A stretch of DNA of 64,000 bases from Vogesella indigofera (GCF_003633895.1 NZ_RBID01000013.1:310001-374000); one strand, 5' to 3'; shown: positions 19,826-29,665, counted from the stretch's first letter. Numbers and translations: made by a program. Notes: generated by a model not told the origin, from the letters alone.

Positions 19826-20323
19826 ATGAGCCAGCCGCTAAGTTATCTGCAAGCCTATCCCGCCGAACTGCTGGACAAGGTGCGCGCGCTGCTGGACCAG
19901 GGCCAGCTCGGCCAGTGGATTACCCGCCGCTATCCCGAGCGCCACGACGCCACCACCGACCGCGCGCTGTACGACTACGTGATGGCGCTGAAACAGCGCT
20001 ACCTGAAGAACGCGCCGCCGCTGGCCAAGGTGCAGTACGACAACAACATGCACCCGGTCAACGGCACGCTGGGCACCAACGCCTTCGTGTCGCGGGTGCA
20101 GGGCGGCAAGTTGAAGTCGAAGAACGAGATCCGCATCGCCACCCTGTTCCGCGAGGCGCCGGAGCCGTTCCTGCAGATGATCGTGGTGCACGAGCTCGCG
20201 CACCTGAAAGAAAAGAACCACGACAAGGCGTTCTACCAGCTGTGCTGCCACATGCTGCCCGATTACCACCAGCTGGAATTCGACACCCGGCTGTGGCTGA
20301 CCGCGCGCGAGCTGGAACGCTGA
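19826..20323 (+). CDS. YgjP-like metallopeptidase (M48, DUF45)
   Basis: A 165-residue protein with the zinc motif HELAH (residues 122-126) and a third ligand region at NHDKAF (residues 131-136), as in YgjP/WLM-type peptidases. No signal peptide, so cytoplasmic. Function of this family is largely unknown. It follows the methyltransferase gene by 78 bp and could be co-transcribed. Confidence 0.86.
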   Translation: MSQPLSYLQAYPAELLDKVRALLDQGQLGQWITRRYPERHDATTDRALYDYVMALKQRYLKNAPPLAKVQYDNNMHPVNGTLGTNAFVSRVQGGKLKSKNEIRIATLFREAPEPFLQMIVVHELAHLKEKNHDKAFYQLCCHMLPDYHQLEFDTRLWLTARELER

Positions 20324-20330
20324 CGCACAG

Positions 20331-20358
20331 GGTTGGCCGCAAGGCCTGCGGCCAAGCT
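20331..20358. repeat. Imperfect inverted pair of the GGTTGGCCGC motif
   Basis: GGTTGGCCGC and GCGGCCAAGC face each other across 7 nt, just after the metallopeptidase stop. It could fold as a weak hairpin; no T-run follows. Confidence 0.6.
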
Positions 20359-20453
20359 TGCGGCTGACACCCGCGCGCCGCTCGCCTACAATACGCACCC
20401 TGTTGATTTGACAACGATTTGCGGCACTACCCGCCGCCCATGAAAGCCCGATT

Positions 20454-22070
20454 ATGTTGCGACTCGCCGAAATCAAGCTGCCGCTTGACCACCATGACTC
20501 CGCGCTGCGCGAAGCGGTCTGTGACCGCCTCGGCGTGCCCGACAGCGCCATCCGCGCGCTCACCGTTTTCAAGCGCAGCTACGACGCGCGCCGCTCCTCG
20601 CAGCAGCTGATCTACATCGTCGATCTGGACATCGCCAGCGAAGACGCGCTGCTGAAGAAGTTCAAGGGCGACCCGCACGTCGGCGCCACACCGGACATGA
20701 ACTACTACTACGTCGGCCAGGCGCCGGCGACGCTGCCGTGCCGGCCGCTGGTGGTCGGTTTCGGCCCCTGCGGCATCTTCGCCGCGCTGATCCTGGCGCA
20801 GATGGGCTTCAGGCCCATCGTGCTGGAGCGCGGCAAGGAAGTGCGCCAGCGCACCAAGGACACCTGGGGCCTGTGGCGCAAGAACGTGCTGAACCCGGAA
20901 TCCAACGTGCAGTACGGCGAGGGCGGCGCCGGCACCTTCTCCGACGGCAAGCTGTACAGCCAGATCAAGGACCCGCGCTACCTCGGCCGCAAGGTCATAG
21001 CCGAGTTCGTCAAGGCCGGCGCGCCGGAAGAGATCGTCTACGTCGCCAAGCCGCACATCGGCACCTTCAAGCTGGTGACGATGGTGGAGAAGATGCGCGC
21101 CACCATCATCGAGCTGGGCGGCGAGATTCGCTTCGAGCACAAGGTCACCGACGTCCTGCTGGAGGGCGACGGCGAGCAGCGCCAGCTGCGCGGCGTGGTG
21201 CTGGAAAACGGCGAACAGCTGCTGTCCGACCACGTGGTGATGGCGCTGGGTCACAGCGCGCGCGACACCTTCGAGATGCTGCACGCGCGCGGCGTGTACA
21301 TGGAGGCCAAGCCGTTCTCCATCGGCTGCCGCATCGAGCACCCGCAGTCGCTGATCGACAAGGCCCGCCACGGCAAGCACGCCGGCCACCCTATCCTCGG
21401 CGCCGCCGACTACAAGCTGGTGCACCACGCCAAGAACGGCCGCGCGGTGTACAGCTTCTGCATGTGCCCGGGCGGCACCGTGGTCGCCGCCGCGTCCGAG
21501 CCGGGGCGCCTGGTCACCAACGGCATGAGCCAGTATTCGCGTAACGAGCGCAACGCCAACTCGGCGCTGGTGGTCAGCATCACGCCGGAAGACTATCCGG
21601 GCGACGGCCCGCTGGCCGGCATCGCGCTGCAGCGCCAGCTGGAAGAGCTGGCATTCAAGCTCGGCGGCGAGAACTACGAGGCGCCGGCGCAGCTGGTCGG
21701 CGACTTCCTCGCCGGCAAGCCGTCGACGCAACTGGGTGAAGTGGAGCCATCGTACAAACCGGGGGTGAAGATGAGCGATCTCGCCAGCATCCTGCCGCCG
21801 TACGCGGTGGAGGCGATGCGCGAGGCGCTGCCGGCCTTCGACCGCCAGATCCGCGGCTACGCGATGCACGACGCGGTACTGACCGGGCTGGAGACGCGCA
21901 CCAGCTCGCCGCTGCGCATCACCCGTGGCGACGACCTGCAAAGCCTGAACGTACGCGGCCTGTATCCGGCCGGCGAAGGCGCCGGTTACGCCGGCGGCAT
22001 CCTGTCGGCCGGCGTCGACGGCATCCGCATCGCCGAAGCGGTGGCGAAAAGCATGCTCGGCCTGCACTGA
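20454..22070 (+). CDS. FAD-dependent dehydrogenase (COG2509 type)
   Basis: A 538-residue protein. Residues 1-90 are a small alpha/beta domain, followed by the FAD motif VVGFGPCGIFAALILAQMG near residue 100 and conserved blocks YGEGGAGTFSDGKLYS and FCMCPGGTVV. The C-terminal FAD block is NVRGLYPAGEGAGYAGGI. This matches the widespread uncharacterised FAD dehydrogenases; the substrate is unknown. ATG 20454 follows a weak ribosome site. A strong terminator follows. Confidence 0.9.
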   Translation: MLRLAEIKLPLDHHDSALREAVCDRLGVPDSAIRALTVFKRSYDARRSSQQLIYIVDLDIASEDALLKKFKGDPHVGATPDMNYYYVGQAPATLPCRPLVVGFGPCGIFAALILAQMGFRPIVLERGKEVRQRTKDTWGLWRKNVLNPESNVQYGEGGAGTFSDGKLYSQIKDPRYLGRKVIAEFVKAGAPEEIVYVAKPHIGTFKLVTMVEKMRATIIELGGEIRFEHKVTDVLLEGDGEQRQLRGVVLENGEQLLSDHVVMALGHSARDTFEMLHARGVYMEAKPFSIGCRIEHPQSLIDKARHGKHAGHPILGAADYKLVHHAKNGRAVYSFCMCPGGTVVAAASEPGRLVTNGMSQYSRNERNANSALVVSITPEDYPGDGPLAGIALQRQLEELAFKLGGENYEAPAQLVGDFLAGKPSTQLGEVEPSYKPGVKMSDLASILPPYAVEAMREALPAFDRQIRGYAMHDAVLTGLETRTSSPLRITRGDDLQSLNVRGLYPAGEGAGYAGGILSAGVDGIRIAEAVAKSMLGLH

Positions 22071-22097
22071 AGCAGCGCAAGCCATTGCCATCGAAAC

Positions 22098-22128
22098 GCG
22101 GCGCGCCCGGCTGGCGCGCCGCATTTTT
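22098..22128 (+). terminator. Rho-independent terminator after the FAD dehydrogenase
   Basis: A perfect 10-bp GC stem (22098-22107 / 22113-22122) with a 5-nt loop, then A and six T residues. Confidence 0.9.
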
Positions 22129-22326
22129 TGCTGCGACCGCCTGGCGGCCGTGGTAAAACGCCCGTATGCACACGAGTCACGTCGCGGCAATTTTTAGTCG
22201 CACGTGCTAAAACCAAGGTTGGCCGCAGAGCCACACACCGGTCCTTGCCACCAACCGGGTCATAACCAGCGCCCGGCACGTATCGGGCGCCCACCTGTTG
22301 AAACCCTTGCTTGCAAAGGAACTACC

Positions 22327-22977
22327 GTGAAGCTTTCCATCAAATCGCTGGCCATCGCCAGCCTCGCCGTCGCCGTTACCGGTTGTGCAGTCAATCCGCA
22401 AACCGGCCAGAATGAAATGAGCAAGACCGCCACCTACGGCCTCGGCGCCGCCGCTGCCTGCGGTATCGTCGGCGCGCTGACCCATGGCGGCAAAGGCGCA
22501 CGCAACTCGGCACTGGCCTGCGGCGCACTGGGTGCCGGTGTCGGCGCCTACATGGACTACCAGGAAAAACTGCTGCGCGAAAAACTGGCCAACAGCCAGG
22601 TGCAGGTGCAGCGCGTCGGCGACCAGATCAAGCTGGTGATGCCGGAAAACATCACCTTTGCCACCGGCAGCGCCACGCTGGGCAGCGGCGCGGTGAAGAC
22701 GCTGGGTGACGTAGCCGGCGTGCTGGCACAGTACGCCGACACCACCATGGTAGTGGCCGGCCATACCGATAGCACCGGCAGCCAGGCGCTGAACCAGAGC
22801 TTGTCCGAGCGCCGTGCCGCCGCCGTGGCCAGCGTGCTGCAGCAGCGTGGCGTCGCCGCCGCGCGCATCCGCAGCGTCGGCTACGCCGCAAGCCAGCCGG
22901 TAGCCGATAACGGTACTGCCGAAGGCCGCGCCAGGAACCGCCGCGTCGAAATCGCCATCGACCCGATCAAGCAGTAA
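22327..22977 (+). CDS. OmpA-family outer-membrane lipoprotein
   Basis: A 216-residue protein with a lipoprotein signal (LAVAVTGC, cysteine near residue 20). A short glycine-rich stretch resembling glycine-zipper proteins follows, then a C-terminal OmpA-like peptidoglycan-binding domain (GHTDSTGSQALNQSLSERRA, NRRVEIAI). It probably tethers outer membrane and wall. It starts at GTG 22327 with AAGGAAC upstream; a longer in-frame extension to 22204 would span a motif copy and is rejected. A terminator follows. Confidence 0.93.
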   Translation: MKLSIKSLAIASLAVAVTGCAVNPQTGQNEMSKTATYGLGAAAACGIVGALTHGGKGARNSALACGALGAGVGAYMDYQEKLLREKLANSQVQVQRVGDQIKLVMPENITFATGSATLGSGAVKTLGDVAGVLAQYADTTMVVAGHTDSTGSQALNQSLSERRAAAVASVLQQRGVAAARIRSVGYAASQPVADNGTAEGRARNRRVEIAIDPIKQ

Positions 22978-22996
22978 GCCGTCAGCGCTACCACCA

Positions 22997-23032
22997 CCGC
23001 CCCTGCCGCCCTGCGCCAGGGGCGGTTTTTTT
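22997..23032 (+). terminator. Rho-independent terminator of the OmpA lipoprotein gene
   Basis: A 9-bp stem CCGCCCCTG/CAGGGGCGG (22997-23005 / 23017-23025) is followed by seven T residues. Confidence 0.9.
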
Positions 23033-23036
23033 GCGC

Positions 23037-23471
23037 TCAGCGTGGCGGAATGGAGTAGGTGCCGCTGACGTGCGCCACCGGCTCGGCGGCGCCGTCGGAG
23101 TACAGTAGCACCTCGCCCACCGCCAGCCGCTGCCCCAGCTTGAGGATGCGGCCTTCGGCGATGATGTCCGCCGGCGGCGGCTTGCGCAGGAAATTGATGT
23201 TGAGGCTGGTGGTCACCGCCAGCTCCACCGGGCCGATCATGCCCAGCACCACCGCGTACAGCGTGGCGTCGGCAATCGCCATCAGCGCCGGCCCGGCGAC
23301 GGTGCCGCCGGGGCGGATCTGCGCCGGATTGAACTGCATGCGCAGCCGGGCCCGGCCGTAGCCGATGTGCTCGCAGCGGATGCCGAACAGCGCGCACAGC
23401 GGCAGCGCCTCGTCGATCAGTGCCTGAAAGGCCTGCGGGGTCATGCGTGCTGCCGTGTCGCCATGCATCAT
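23037..23471 (-). CDS. PaaI-type hotdog thioesterase
   Basis: A 144-residue hotdog-fold protein. The block IRPGGTVAGPALMAIADATLY is the PaaI/4HBT catalytic region and SLNINFLRKPPPADIIAEG the following strands. It likely hydrolyses an acyl-CoA; the substrate is unknown. An alternative start at residue 10 (M) is possible. It is convergent with the OmpA lipoprotein gene. Confidence 0.86.
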   Translation of the reverse strand: MMHGDTAARMTPQAFQALIDEALPLCALFGIRCEHIGYGRARLRMQFNPAQIRPGGTVAGPALMAIADATLYAVVLGMIGPVELAVTTSLNINFLRKPPPADIIAEGRILKLGQRLAVGEVLLYSDGAAEPVAHVSGTYSIPPR

Positions 23472-23577
23472 CTGCCATCCCTGACTACAGTGAAGTAAGC
23501 AGCTTAACAGCCGGCCACGTTGGCCGCAGGCTTTGCGGTATCATCGCCGTCCCTTTCCCTTATCCAGCGAGCCGAAC

Positions 23578-23769
23578 ATGAGCGACCTCACGCCCGTTAC
23601 CCCCAAGCCCTGCCACAAATGCGGCGCCCCCGCCGAGGTGGTCAAAGCCGGCTCGCGCCGTTTCTGGGTGCAGTGCTCGCGTTACGCCGGCCAGGGCACC
23701 TGCTCGGCGATCGGCTCGCAGGCCGACAATCGCAAGGAAGCGATCGCCAACTGGAACAAGATCCGCTGA
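23578..23769 (+). CDS. Small zinc-ribbon-like protein, Lar (restriction alleviation)-like
   Basis: A 63-residue protein with PCHKCG near the start, two further cysteines (VQCSR, GTCS) and a C-terminal EAIANWNK. The pattern of paired cysteines and the A-x-A-x-WN ending resembles Lar/RalR-type small proteins, mostly known from phages, but such folds occur widely. The restriction-alleviation role is a guess. The start at 23578 lacks a strong Shine-Dalgarno. It stands alone. Confidence 0.65.
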   Translation: MSDLTPVTPKPCHKCGAPAEVVKAGSRRFWVQCSRYAGQGTCSAIGSQADNRKEAIANWNKIR

Positions 23770-23827
23770 CGCGGGCATTGTGCCGGCCATGGTCTAGCAT
23801 GAAATCAGGATACGGTCGGAGGTGCCT

Positions 23828-24553
23828 GTGCGCTTATTCCTGTTCTGCCTGCTGCTGAGTGCGGCACTGCCGGCACTGGCCGGCGGCTGGCGCGTGGTCG
23901 GCGACGAGCAGTTCGCGCCGTACAGTTTCCAGTACGGCGAAGACCCGCAGCCGCGCGGGCTGGACGTGGAAGTGGTGCAGGCGGTGCTGCGCGAAGCCGG
24001 CATCGAATACCAGCTGCGGCTGTATCCGTGGGCGCGGGTGAAGCAGATGCTGGCGCTGGGCGATGCCGAGATGGCGTTCCAGTTCGCCGGCACGCCGGAG
24101 CGCAAGGCGCAGTACGAGCTGGTCGGCCCGCTGCGCAGCGGCGCCACCGTGTTCATGACCACGCGCAAGCTGCCGCTGGCCGACTGGCGCCGGCTGGACG
24201 ACCTGAGGCCGTATGTCGTCGGCCAGGTCAGCGGCTATGCCTACGAGGCCGCCTTTGACAGTTTCGAGCTGGTGCGCGACAGCAGCGCGCAGAATCCGCG
24301 CCAGCTGGTCGCCATGCTGCTGGCCGGCCGCATCGACATCATCGTCGGCGACCGCCTGCAGCTGATGCACTTCGTGCGCGAACAGCGGGCAGAGCAGCAG
24401 GTACGCATCCTGCCGCGTCCGCTGGTGGAAATGCCGCGCTATGTCGCCTTCGCCAAGGGCGACAGCGCGCGGGCACAACGCTTTGCCAGTGCGCTGCAGC
24501 GCCTGCAGCGCGCCGGCAAGCTGGACGCCATTTACCGGCGCTGGGGGCTGTAA
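23828..24553 (+). CDS. Solute-binding (SBP_bac_3-like) periplasmic protein
   Basis: A 241-residue protein with a signal peptide (cleaved near LPALAG) and a family-3 binding fold: GDEQFAPYSFQY, RGLDVEVVQAVLREAG and a C-terminal RRWGL typical of the final helix. Start GTG 23828 lies 5 nt after GGAGG. No transport genes adjoin. A divergent copy of the inverted-end element starts 6 nt after its stop. Confidence 0.84.
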   Translation: MRLFLFCLLLSAALPALAGGWRVVGDEQFAPYSFQYGEDPQPRGLDVEVVQAVLREAGIEYQLRLYPWARVKQMLALGDAEMAFQFAGTPERKAQYELVGPLRSGATVFMTTRKLPLADWRRLDDLRPYVVGQVSGYAYEAAFDSFELVRDSSAQNPRQLVAMLLAGRIDIIVGDRLQLMHFVREQRAEQQVRILPRPLVEMPRYVAFAKGDSARAQRFASALQRLQRAGKLDAIYRRWGL

Positions 24554-24559
24554 CAGCGT

Positions 24560-24695
24560 GTTCACGAGCTGGCGAGCGACGGCGCGACAGGCCGACAAGG
24601 ACTGAGCAAGCGGCGTTTGCCTGCTGGCAGACACGGCTGTCGCCACTGTTTGAACGCCGTGTCGCCCGCTGCGATCCGGTCGCAGCAGAATCGTG
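24560..24695. repeat. Stop-codon-linked inverted-end element, copy 4 (diverged)
   Basis: The left end GTTCACGAGCT (24560) and a decayed right end near 24685-24695 flank an interior with recognisable AGCAAGCGGCGTTT and GAACGCCGTGTCGCCC blocks. It starts 6 nt after the stop (24551-24553), as in the other copies. Confidence 0.7.
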
Positions 24696-24740
24696 CGCCG
24701 CTGCCAAACGCACCCGTGCCCGGACAGGAAGGGGGACACC

Positions 24741-25385
24741 ATGCGACATCTGTCTTTGCTGCTGTGCCTGATACTGGGCTCGACGCCAGCGTTGGCCGCA
24801 GAGCCGCCGGCGGTGCCCGGCTGGCAGGACTACCGCGACGGCAAGCTGGCCAGCGCGCGCCAGCACTTCGAGGAAGCGGCCGGTGCCGGTGACCGGGTCG
24901 CCGCCTTCAATCTGGCGATGCTGTACTGGCGCGGCGAGGCCGTCGCCACCAGCAAGCCCAAGGCGCTGTACTGGCTGCGCAAGGCAGCCGAGCAGCAGCT
25001 GCCGCAGGCCGAGCACGCGCTGGGCATCCTCTACGAAAACGGCGACGCGGTACCCAAATCGCTGACGCGCGCCACCTACTGGTTCGACCGCGCCGCCAAC
25101 CACGGCCTGATCGTGGCGCAGATCGACCTCGGCACCCAGTTTTTCCTCGGCCGCGGCGCACCGCAGGACTACGCCCGCGCCGCCTACTGGTATGAGAAGG
25201 CCGCGGAACAGGGCGACGCCGGCGCGCAATACCTGATCGCCAGCATGTACGAGTACGGCCACGGCGTGCGCCGCGACCTGGAAAGCGCGATCCGCTGGTA
25301 CGCCAAGGCCGGGGTGCAGGGGGATGTCGCCGCCACGCTGAAGGCCATCGAGCTGGCGAAACAGATCAGCGGCCAGGCGCTGTAG
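24741..25385 (+). CDS. Secreted Sel1-repeat protein
   Basis: A 214-residue protein with a signal peptide (cleaved near PALAAEP) and about four to five Sel1-like repeats of 36 residues (AAFNLAMLYWRGEAVATS, AEHALGILYENGDAVP, AQYLIASMYEYGHGVRRD). Sel1 proteins are adaptors in signalling or envelope complexes. The start at 24741 has AGGAAGG upstream. The signal-peptide coding region contains a GTTGGCCGCA motif copy (24791-24800). Confidence 0.88.
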   Translation: MRHLSLLLCLILGSTPALAAEPPAVPGWQDYRDGKLASARQHFEEAAGAGDRVAAFNLAMLYWRGEAVATSKPKALYWLRKAAEQQLPQAEHALGILYENGDAVPKSLTRATYWFDRAANHGLIVAQIDLGTQFFLGRGAPQDYARAAYWYEKAAEQGDAGAQYLIASMYEYGHGVRRDLESAIRWYAKAGVQGDVAATLKAIELAKQISGQAL

Positions 25386-25399
25386 CGCACAGCATGCAA

Positions 25400-25422
25400 A
25401 ACGGCGGGGAAACCCCGCCGTT
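25400..25422. terminator. Hairpin between Sel1 gene and ABC transporter gene
   Basis: AACGGCGGGG, AAA loop, CCCCGCCGTT: a perfect 10-bp stem between convergent genes. It can serve both strands; T-runs are short. Confidence 0.8.
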
Positions 25423-25449
25423 CTGGTCTGCGCCGCGCTCAACCCAAGC

Positions 25450-27309
25450 TCAACCCAGGCTGAGCGCCGTCTCGTCGTCCTCCGCCTCCTCGCCGAGGAA
25501 GCCGCCGCTCTGGTGCGCCCACAGCCGCGCGTACAGGCCGCCGCGCGCCAGCAGGCTGGCATGGTCGCCTTCCTCCACGATGCGGCCCTTGTCCAGCACG
25601 ATCAGGCGGTCCATCGCCGCGATGGTCGACAGCCGGTGCGCGATCGCCACCACCGTCTTGCCCTCCATCAGCCGGTACAGGCTGCGCTGGATCGCCGCTT
25701 CCACCTCCGAATCCAGCGCGCTGGTGGCCTCGTCCAGCAGCAGGATCGGCGCGTCCTTCAGCATCACCCGCGCGATGGCCACCCGCTGCCGCTGGCCACC
25801 GGACAGCTTCACGCCGCGCTCGCCGACGTGGGCGTCGTAGCCGCTGCGCCCTTTCGGATCGGTCAGCGTCTGGATGAATTCGTGCGCCTCGGCGCGCTCG
25901 GCGGCGGCGATCATCTGCGCGTCGCTGGCGTCATTGCGGCCGTACAGCAGGTTGTCGCGCACCGAACGGTGCAGCAGCGAGGTGTCCTGCGTCACCATGC
26001 CCACCTGCGCGCGCAGGCTGTCCTGCGTCACCTGCGCGACGTCCTGGCCGTCGATCAGGATGCGGCCGTGTTCCACGTCGTAGAAGCGCAGCAGCAGGTT
26101 GACGATGGTGGACTTGCCGGCGCCGCTGCGACCGACGAGGCCGATCTTCTCGCCGGGGCGGATGGTCAGCGACAGCTCGTCGATCACCGTGCGCGTGCCG
26201 CCGTAGCTGAAGCTGACCTGCTCGAAGCGCACCTCGCCACGGCCAACCTTGAGCGGCTGCGCCTGCGGCGCGTCCTTGATCGCCACCGCACGCGACAGGG
26301 TGTTGATGCCGTCCTGCACCGTGCCGATGTGCTCGAACAGGCTGGACATCTCCCACATGATCCAGTGCGAGATGCCGTTCAGGCGCAGCGCCATCGCGGT
26401 GGCCGCCGCCACCGCGCCGACGCCGACCGCGCCGCGCGTCCACAGCCACAGCGTGGCGCCGGCGGTGCTGGCGATCAGCAGCATGCTCAGCAGGTGGTTG
26501 ACGATCTCGAAGCCGCTGACCAGCCGCATCTGGCGGTAGGCTGTGTGCAGGAATTCCTGCATCGCGCCGCGGGCAAAGCCGGCCTCGCGCTGGCCGTGCG
26601 AGAACAGCTTGACGGTGGCGATATTGGTGTAGGCGTCGGTGATGCGCCCGGTCATCAGGCTGCGCGCGTCGGCCTGCGCGCTGGCGGCCTTGCCCAGCCG
26701 CGGCACGAAGTAGGCCAGCGTCGCCACGTACAGCAGCAGCCAGCCGATGAACGGCCACAGCAACGCGGTATCGAAGCTGCCGACCACCGCGATCATGGTG
26801 ACGAAGTAGATCACCACGAACACCAGAATGTCGGTGACGATCATCACCGTGTCGCGTACCGCCAGCGCGGTCTGCATCACCTTGGCCGACACGCGGCCGG
26901 CGAATTCGTCCTGGTAGAAGCTCATGCTCTGGCCGAGCAGGTGGCGGTGATAGATCCAGCGCAGGCGCATCGGGAAGTTGCCGGCCAGGCCCTGGTATTT
27001 GCACATCGCCTGCAAGGCGATCAGCAGCGGGCTGGCCAGCAGGATGCCGGCCAGCAGCAGCAGGTTGTGCTTCTGCTCCTGCCACAGCAGCGCCGGCGGC
27101 ACCTTGCCCAGCCAGTCCACCACCGAGCCGAGCATGGAGAACAGCAGCGCCTCGAAGGCGCCGATGCAGGCGGTGAGCGTGGTCATCGCCAGGATCAGCG
27201 GCCGCGTGCCGGCGGTGGCCGCCCAGATGAAGGGGAAGAAGCCTTGCGGCGGTTGCGCGGGCGGGGTTTCCGGATACGGATTCACCCGGCTTTCGAACCA
27301 TGACAGCAT
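25450..27309 (-). CDS. ABC exporter, fused membrane and ATPase domains
   Basis: A 619-residue half-transporter. The N-terminal part has six membrane helices (residues 20-330). The ATPase domain has Walker A GRSGAGKST near residue 393, signature LSGGQRQR near 501 and Walker B LLLDEATSALD near 522. It most resembles MsbA/MdlB-like multidrug or lipid exporters; the substrate is unknown. The start at 27309 has AAGGAG upstream. A motif copy is read in frame as LKVGRG just before the ATPase domain. Confidence 0.93.
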   Translation of the reverse strand: MLSWFESRVNPYPETPPAQPPQGFFPFIWAATAGTRPLILAMTTLTACIGAFEALLFSMLGSVVDWLGKVPPALLWQEQKHNLLLLAGILLASPLLIALQAMCKYQGLAGNFPMRLRWIYHRHLLGQSMSFYQDEFAGRVSAKVMQTALAVRDTVMIVTDILVFVVIYFVTMIAVVGSFDTALLWPFIGWLLLYVATLAYFVPRLGKAASAQADARSLMTGRITDAYTNIATVKLFSHGQREAGFARGAMQEFLHTAYRQMRLVSGFEIVNHLLSMLLIASTAGATLWLWTRGAVGVGAVAAATAMALRLNGISHWIMWEMSSLFEHIGTVQDGINTLSRAVAIKDAPQAQPLKVGRGEVRFEQVSFSYGGTRTVIDELSLTIRPGEKIGLVGRSGAGKSTIVNLLLRFYDVEHGRILIDGQDVAQVTQDSLRAQVGMVTQDTSLLHRSVRDNLLYGRNDASDAQMIAAAERAEAHEFIQTLTDPKGRSGYDAHVGERGVKLSGGQRQRVAIARVMLKDAPILLLDEATSALDSEVEAAIQRSLYRLMEGKTVVAIAHRLSTIAAMDRLIVLDKGRIVEEGDHASLLARGGLYARLWAHQSGGFLGEEAEDDETALSLG

Positions 27310-27452
27310 AAAGAACACTCCTTTTCCCGACATAACAGCAAGGTTATGCCAGTACAGGTTATAAAACGGGCTAATGACAATAGCGTTAAGCGTATTAATG
27401 CGCAACATCTTTATCGCACTGTAGCGCAGCCGGCCAAGGTTGGCCGCAAACA

Positions 27453-27480
27453 AAAACGGCTGCCCGCGGGCAGCCGTTTT
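27453..27480. terminator. 28-bp perfect palindromic terminator downstream of pckG
   Basis: AAAACGGCTGCCC and GGGCAGCCGTTTT meet at a GC centre. The T-run on the minus strand fits termination of pckG before the ABC gene. A GGCCAAGGTTGGCC palindrome (27432-27445) adjoins. Confidence 0.88.
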
Positions 27481-27498
27481 GCGCAGTAAGGCCGTGCG

Positions 27499-29322
27499 TC
27501 AGGCGATCAGCGCCGCGCTGAGGCGGGTACGCTGCGCCGCCAGTGCCGGCGGCAGGCGGTCGGCCAACTTGGCGAACCATTCGTCGTGCGCCGCCAGCTC
27601 GTGCTGCCAGGTGGCGTGGTCCAGCGCCATCAGCGCGGCAAAGCGCTCGGCAGTGACTTCGTCCAGCCCTTCCCAGTTCAGGTCGCCGTGTTCCGGCACC
27701 CAGCCCAGCGGGCCGGACACCGCCGCGGCGCGGCCCTGCACGCGGCCGACGATCCACTCCAGCACGCGCATGTTGTCGCCGAAGCCCGGCCACAGGAATT
27801 TGCCGTCCTTGTCGGTACGGAACCAGTTGACGCAGAAGATGCCCGGTGCCTGGCTGACGCGCTGGCCGATGTCCAGCCAGTGCTGGAAATAGTCGCCCAT
27901 GTGGTAGCCACAGAACGGCAGCATCGCGAACGGGTCGCGGCGGGTGACACCCTGCGCGCCAAAGGCGGCGGCGGTGGTTTCCGAACCCATGGTCGCCGCC
28001 ATGTACACGCCCTCGGCCCAGCCGGCGGCCTGGAACACCAGCGGCACGGTGGAAGAGCGGCGGCCGCCGAAGATGAAGGCCGAGATCGGCACCCCGGCCG
28101 GGTCGTTCCACGCCGCGTCCAGCGACGGGCACTGGGTGGCGGCCACGGTGAAGCGCGCGTTCGGGTGTGCCGCCTTGCGCCCGGTCTGCTTGCCGATTTC
28201 CGGCGTCCAGTCCTGGCCCTGCCAGTCGGTGAGGTGTGCCGGTGCTTCCTTGCTCATGCCTTCCCACCACACGTCGCCGTCATCGGTCAGCGCCACGTTG
28301 GTGAAGATCACGTTCTCGTGCAGCATCGCCATCGCGTTGGGGTTGGATTTCACCGAGGTGCCCGGCGCCACGCCGAAGTAGCCGTTTTCCGGGTTGATCG
28401 CGTACAGCTTGCCGTCGGCACCCGGCTTGATCCAGGCGATGTCGTCGCCGACGGTGCTGACCTTCCAGCCGTTGTAGCTCTTGGGCGGGATCAGCATCGC
28501 GAAGTTGGTCTTGCCGCAGGCGCTGGGGAAGGCCGCCGCGACGTAGGACTTCTCGCCTTGCGGGCTTTCCACGCCGAGGATCAGCATGTGTTCGGCCAGC
28601 CAGCCCTGGTCGCGGCCCATGGTGGAGGCGATGCGCAGCGCGAAGCACTTCTTGCCCAGCAGCGCGTTGCCGCCGTAGCCGGAGCCGTAGGACCAGATCT
28701 CGCGCGATTCCGGGAAGTGCACGATGTACTTGGTGTCCGGGTTGCACGGCCACGGCTTGTCGGCCGCTCCGGCGGCCAGCGGCGCGCCCACCGAGTGCAC
28801 GCACGGCACGAAGGCGCCATCCTTGCCCAGCACCTCGTACACCGCACGGCCCATGCGCGTCATGATGCGCATCGACGCCACCACGTACGGCGAATCGGTG
28901 ATCTCGATGCCGATGTGCGCGATCGGACTACCGAGCGGGCCCATGCTGAACGGAATCACGTACATGGTGCGACCGGCCATGCAGCCGTCGAACAGGCCGT
29001 TCAGCGTGCCGCGCATCTCGTCCGGCGCCATCCAGTTGTTGTTGGGGCCGGCGTCGGCCTTGTGCGCGCTGCAGACATAGGTGCGGTCTTCCACCCGCGC
29101 CACGTCGGACGGATCGGAGAAGGCGGCGTAGGAATTGGCGCGCTTGGCCGGGTTGAGGCGGGTCAGGGTACCGGCCTTGACCATTTGCGCCAGCAACTGC
29201 TCGTTTTCTTCTGCCGAACCATCCACCCAGTGAATGGCGGCCGGTTTGGTCAGGGCAGCCACTTGGGCAACCCAGGCGATGAGTTCGGAATGCTGAATAT
29301 AGGACGGTGCTTGCAGCGACAT
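27499..29322 (-). CDS. pckG: Phosphoenolpyruvate carboxykinase (GTP)
   Basis: A 607-residue enzyme with the GTP-type kinase-1 loop FPSACGKTN (residues 265-273) and its reactive cysteine. It also has [16 protein letters not shown] for substrate and metal binding, and [14 protein letters not shown] in the C-terminal half. It converts oxaloacetate to phosphoenolpyruvate for gluconeogenesis. The start at 29322 is set by family length; the upstream in-frame extension is not protein-like. It is transcribed alone with a terminator downstream. Confidence 0.97.
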   Translation of the reverse strand: MSLQAPSYIQHSELIAWVAQVAALTKPAAIHWVDGSAEENEQLLAQMVKAGTLTRLNPAKRANSYAAFSDPSDVARVEDRTYVCSAHKADAGPNNNWMAPDEMRGTLNGLFDGCMAGRTMYVIPFSMGPLGSPIAHIGIEITDSPYVVASMRIMTRMGRAVYEVLGKDGAFVPCVHSVGAPLAAGAADKPWPCNPDTKYIVHFPESREIWSYGSGYGGNALLGKKCFALRIASTMGRDQGWLAEHMLILGVESPQGEKSYVAAAFPSACGKTNFAMLIPPKSYNGWKVSTVGDDIAWIKPGADGKLYAINPENGYFGVAPGTSVKSNPNAMAMLHENVIFTNVALTDDGDVWWEGMSKEAPAHLTDWQGQDWTPEIGKQTGRKAAHPNARFTVAATQCPSLDAAWNDPAGVPISAFIFGGRRSSTVPLVFQAAGWAEGVYMAATMGSETTAAAFGAQGVTRRDPFAMLPFCGYHMGDYFQHWLDIGQRVSQAPGIFCVNWFRTDKDGKFLWPGFGDNMRVLEWIVGRVQGRAAAVSGPLGWVPEHGDLNWEGLDEVTAERFAALMALDHATWQHELAAHDEWFAKLADRLPPALAAQRTRLSAALIA

Positions 29323-29665
29323 GACAAACCTCGACAACAGGGATGGACAGAGGGGGACAGCTGAGTCCGCCATTGTCGCCGATTTGTAGTCGGCGAGGTT
29401 CATCCCGGCCTGCCAAAACGCAAACAACACCAAGTTTTTGCGCGACAAACAGGGATTTGTTGCACGAAAAACAAAAAAATCCGGTAACACTGGTGACGTA
29501 AGCCTTAAGTTACGTAAGCGTAAAACTACATCAGCCTGCGCCGCACAAGCCTGGCCGCAACCGCCTGCGCAGTCCGTGTCGCGGCCGCCGGCTGCGACAA
29601 CGCTTGCCGGCGGCGACCATCGCGTGTTCAATGCAATGACAATGACAAGCCACCAAGGAGCAGAC
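29323..29665. promoter_or_regulatory. Divergent control region, pckG / small gene
   Basis: A 343-bp non-coding region, AT-richer than its surroundings around 29430-29530. It contains CGTAA-N8-TTACG (29497-29514), a symmetric site that could bind a regulator of pckG. A TTACGTAAGCGTAA cluster follows. No riboswitch-like structure was seen. Confidence 0.45.
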
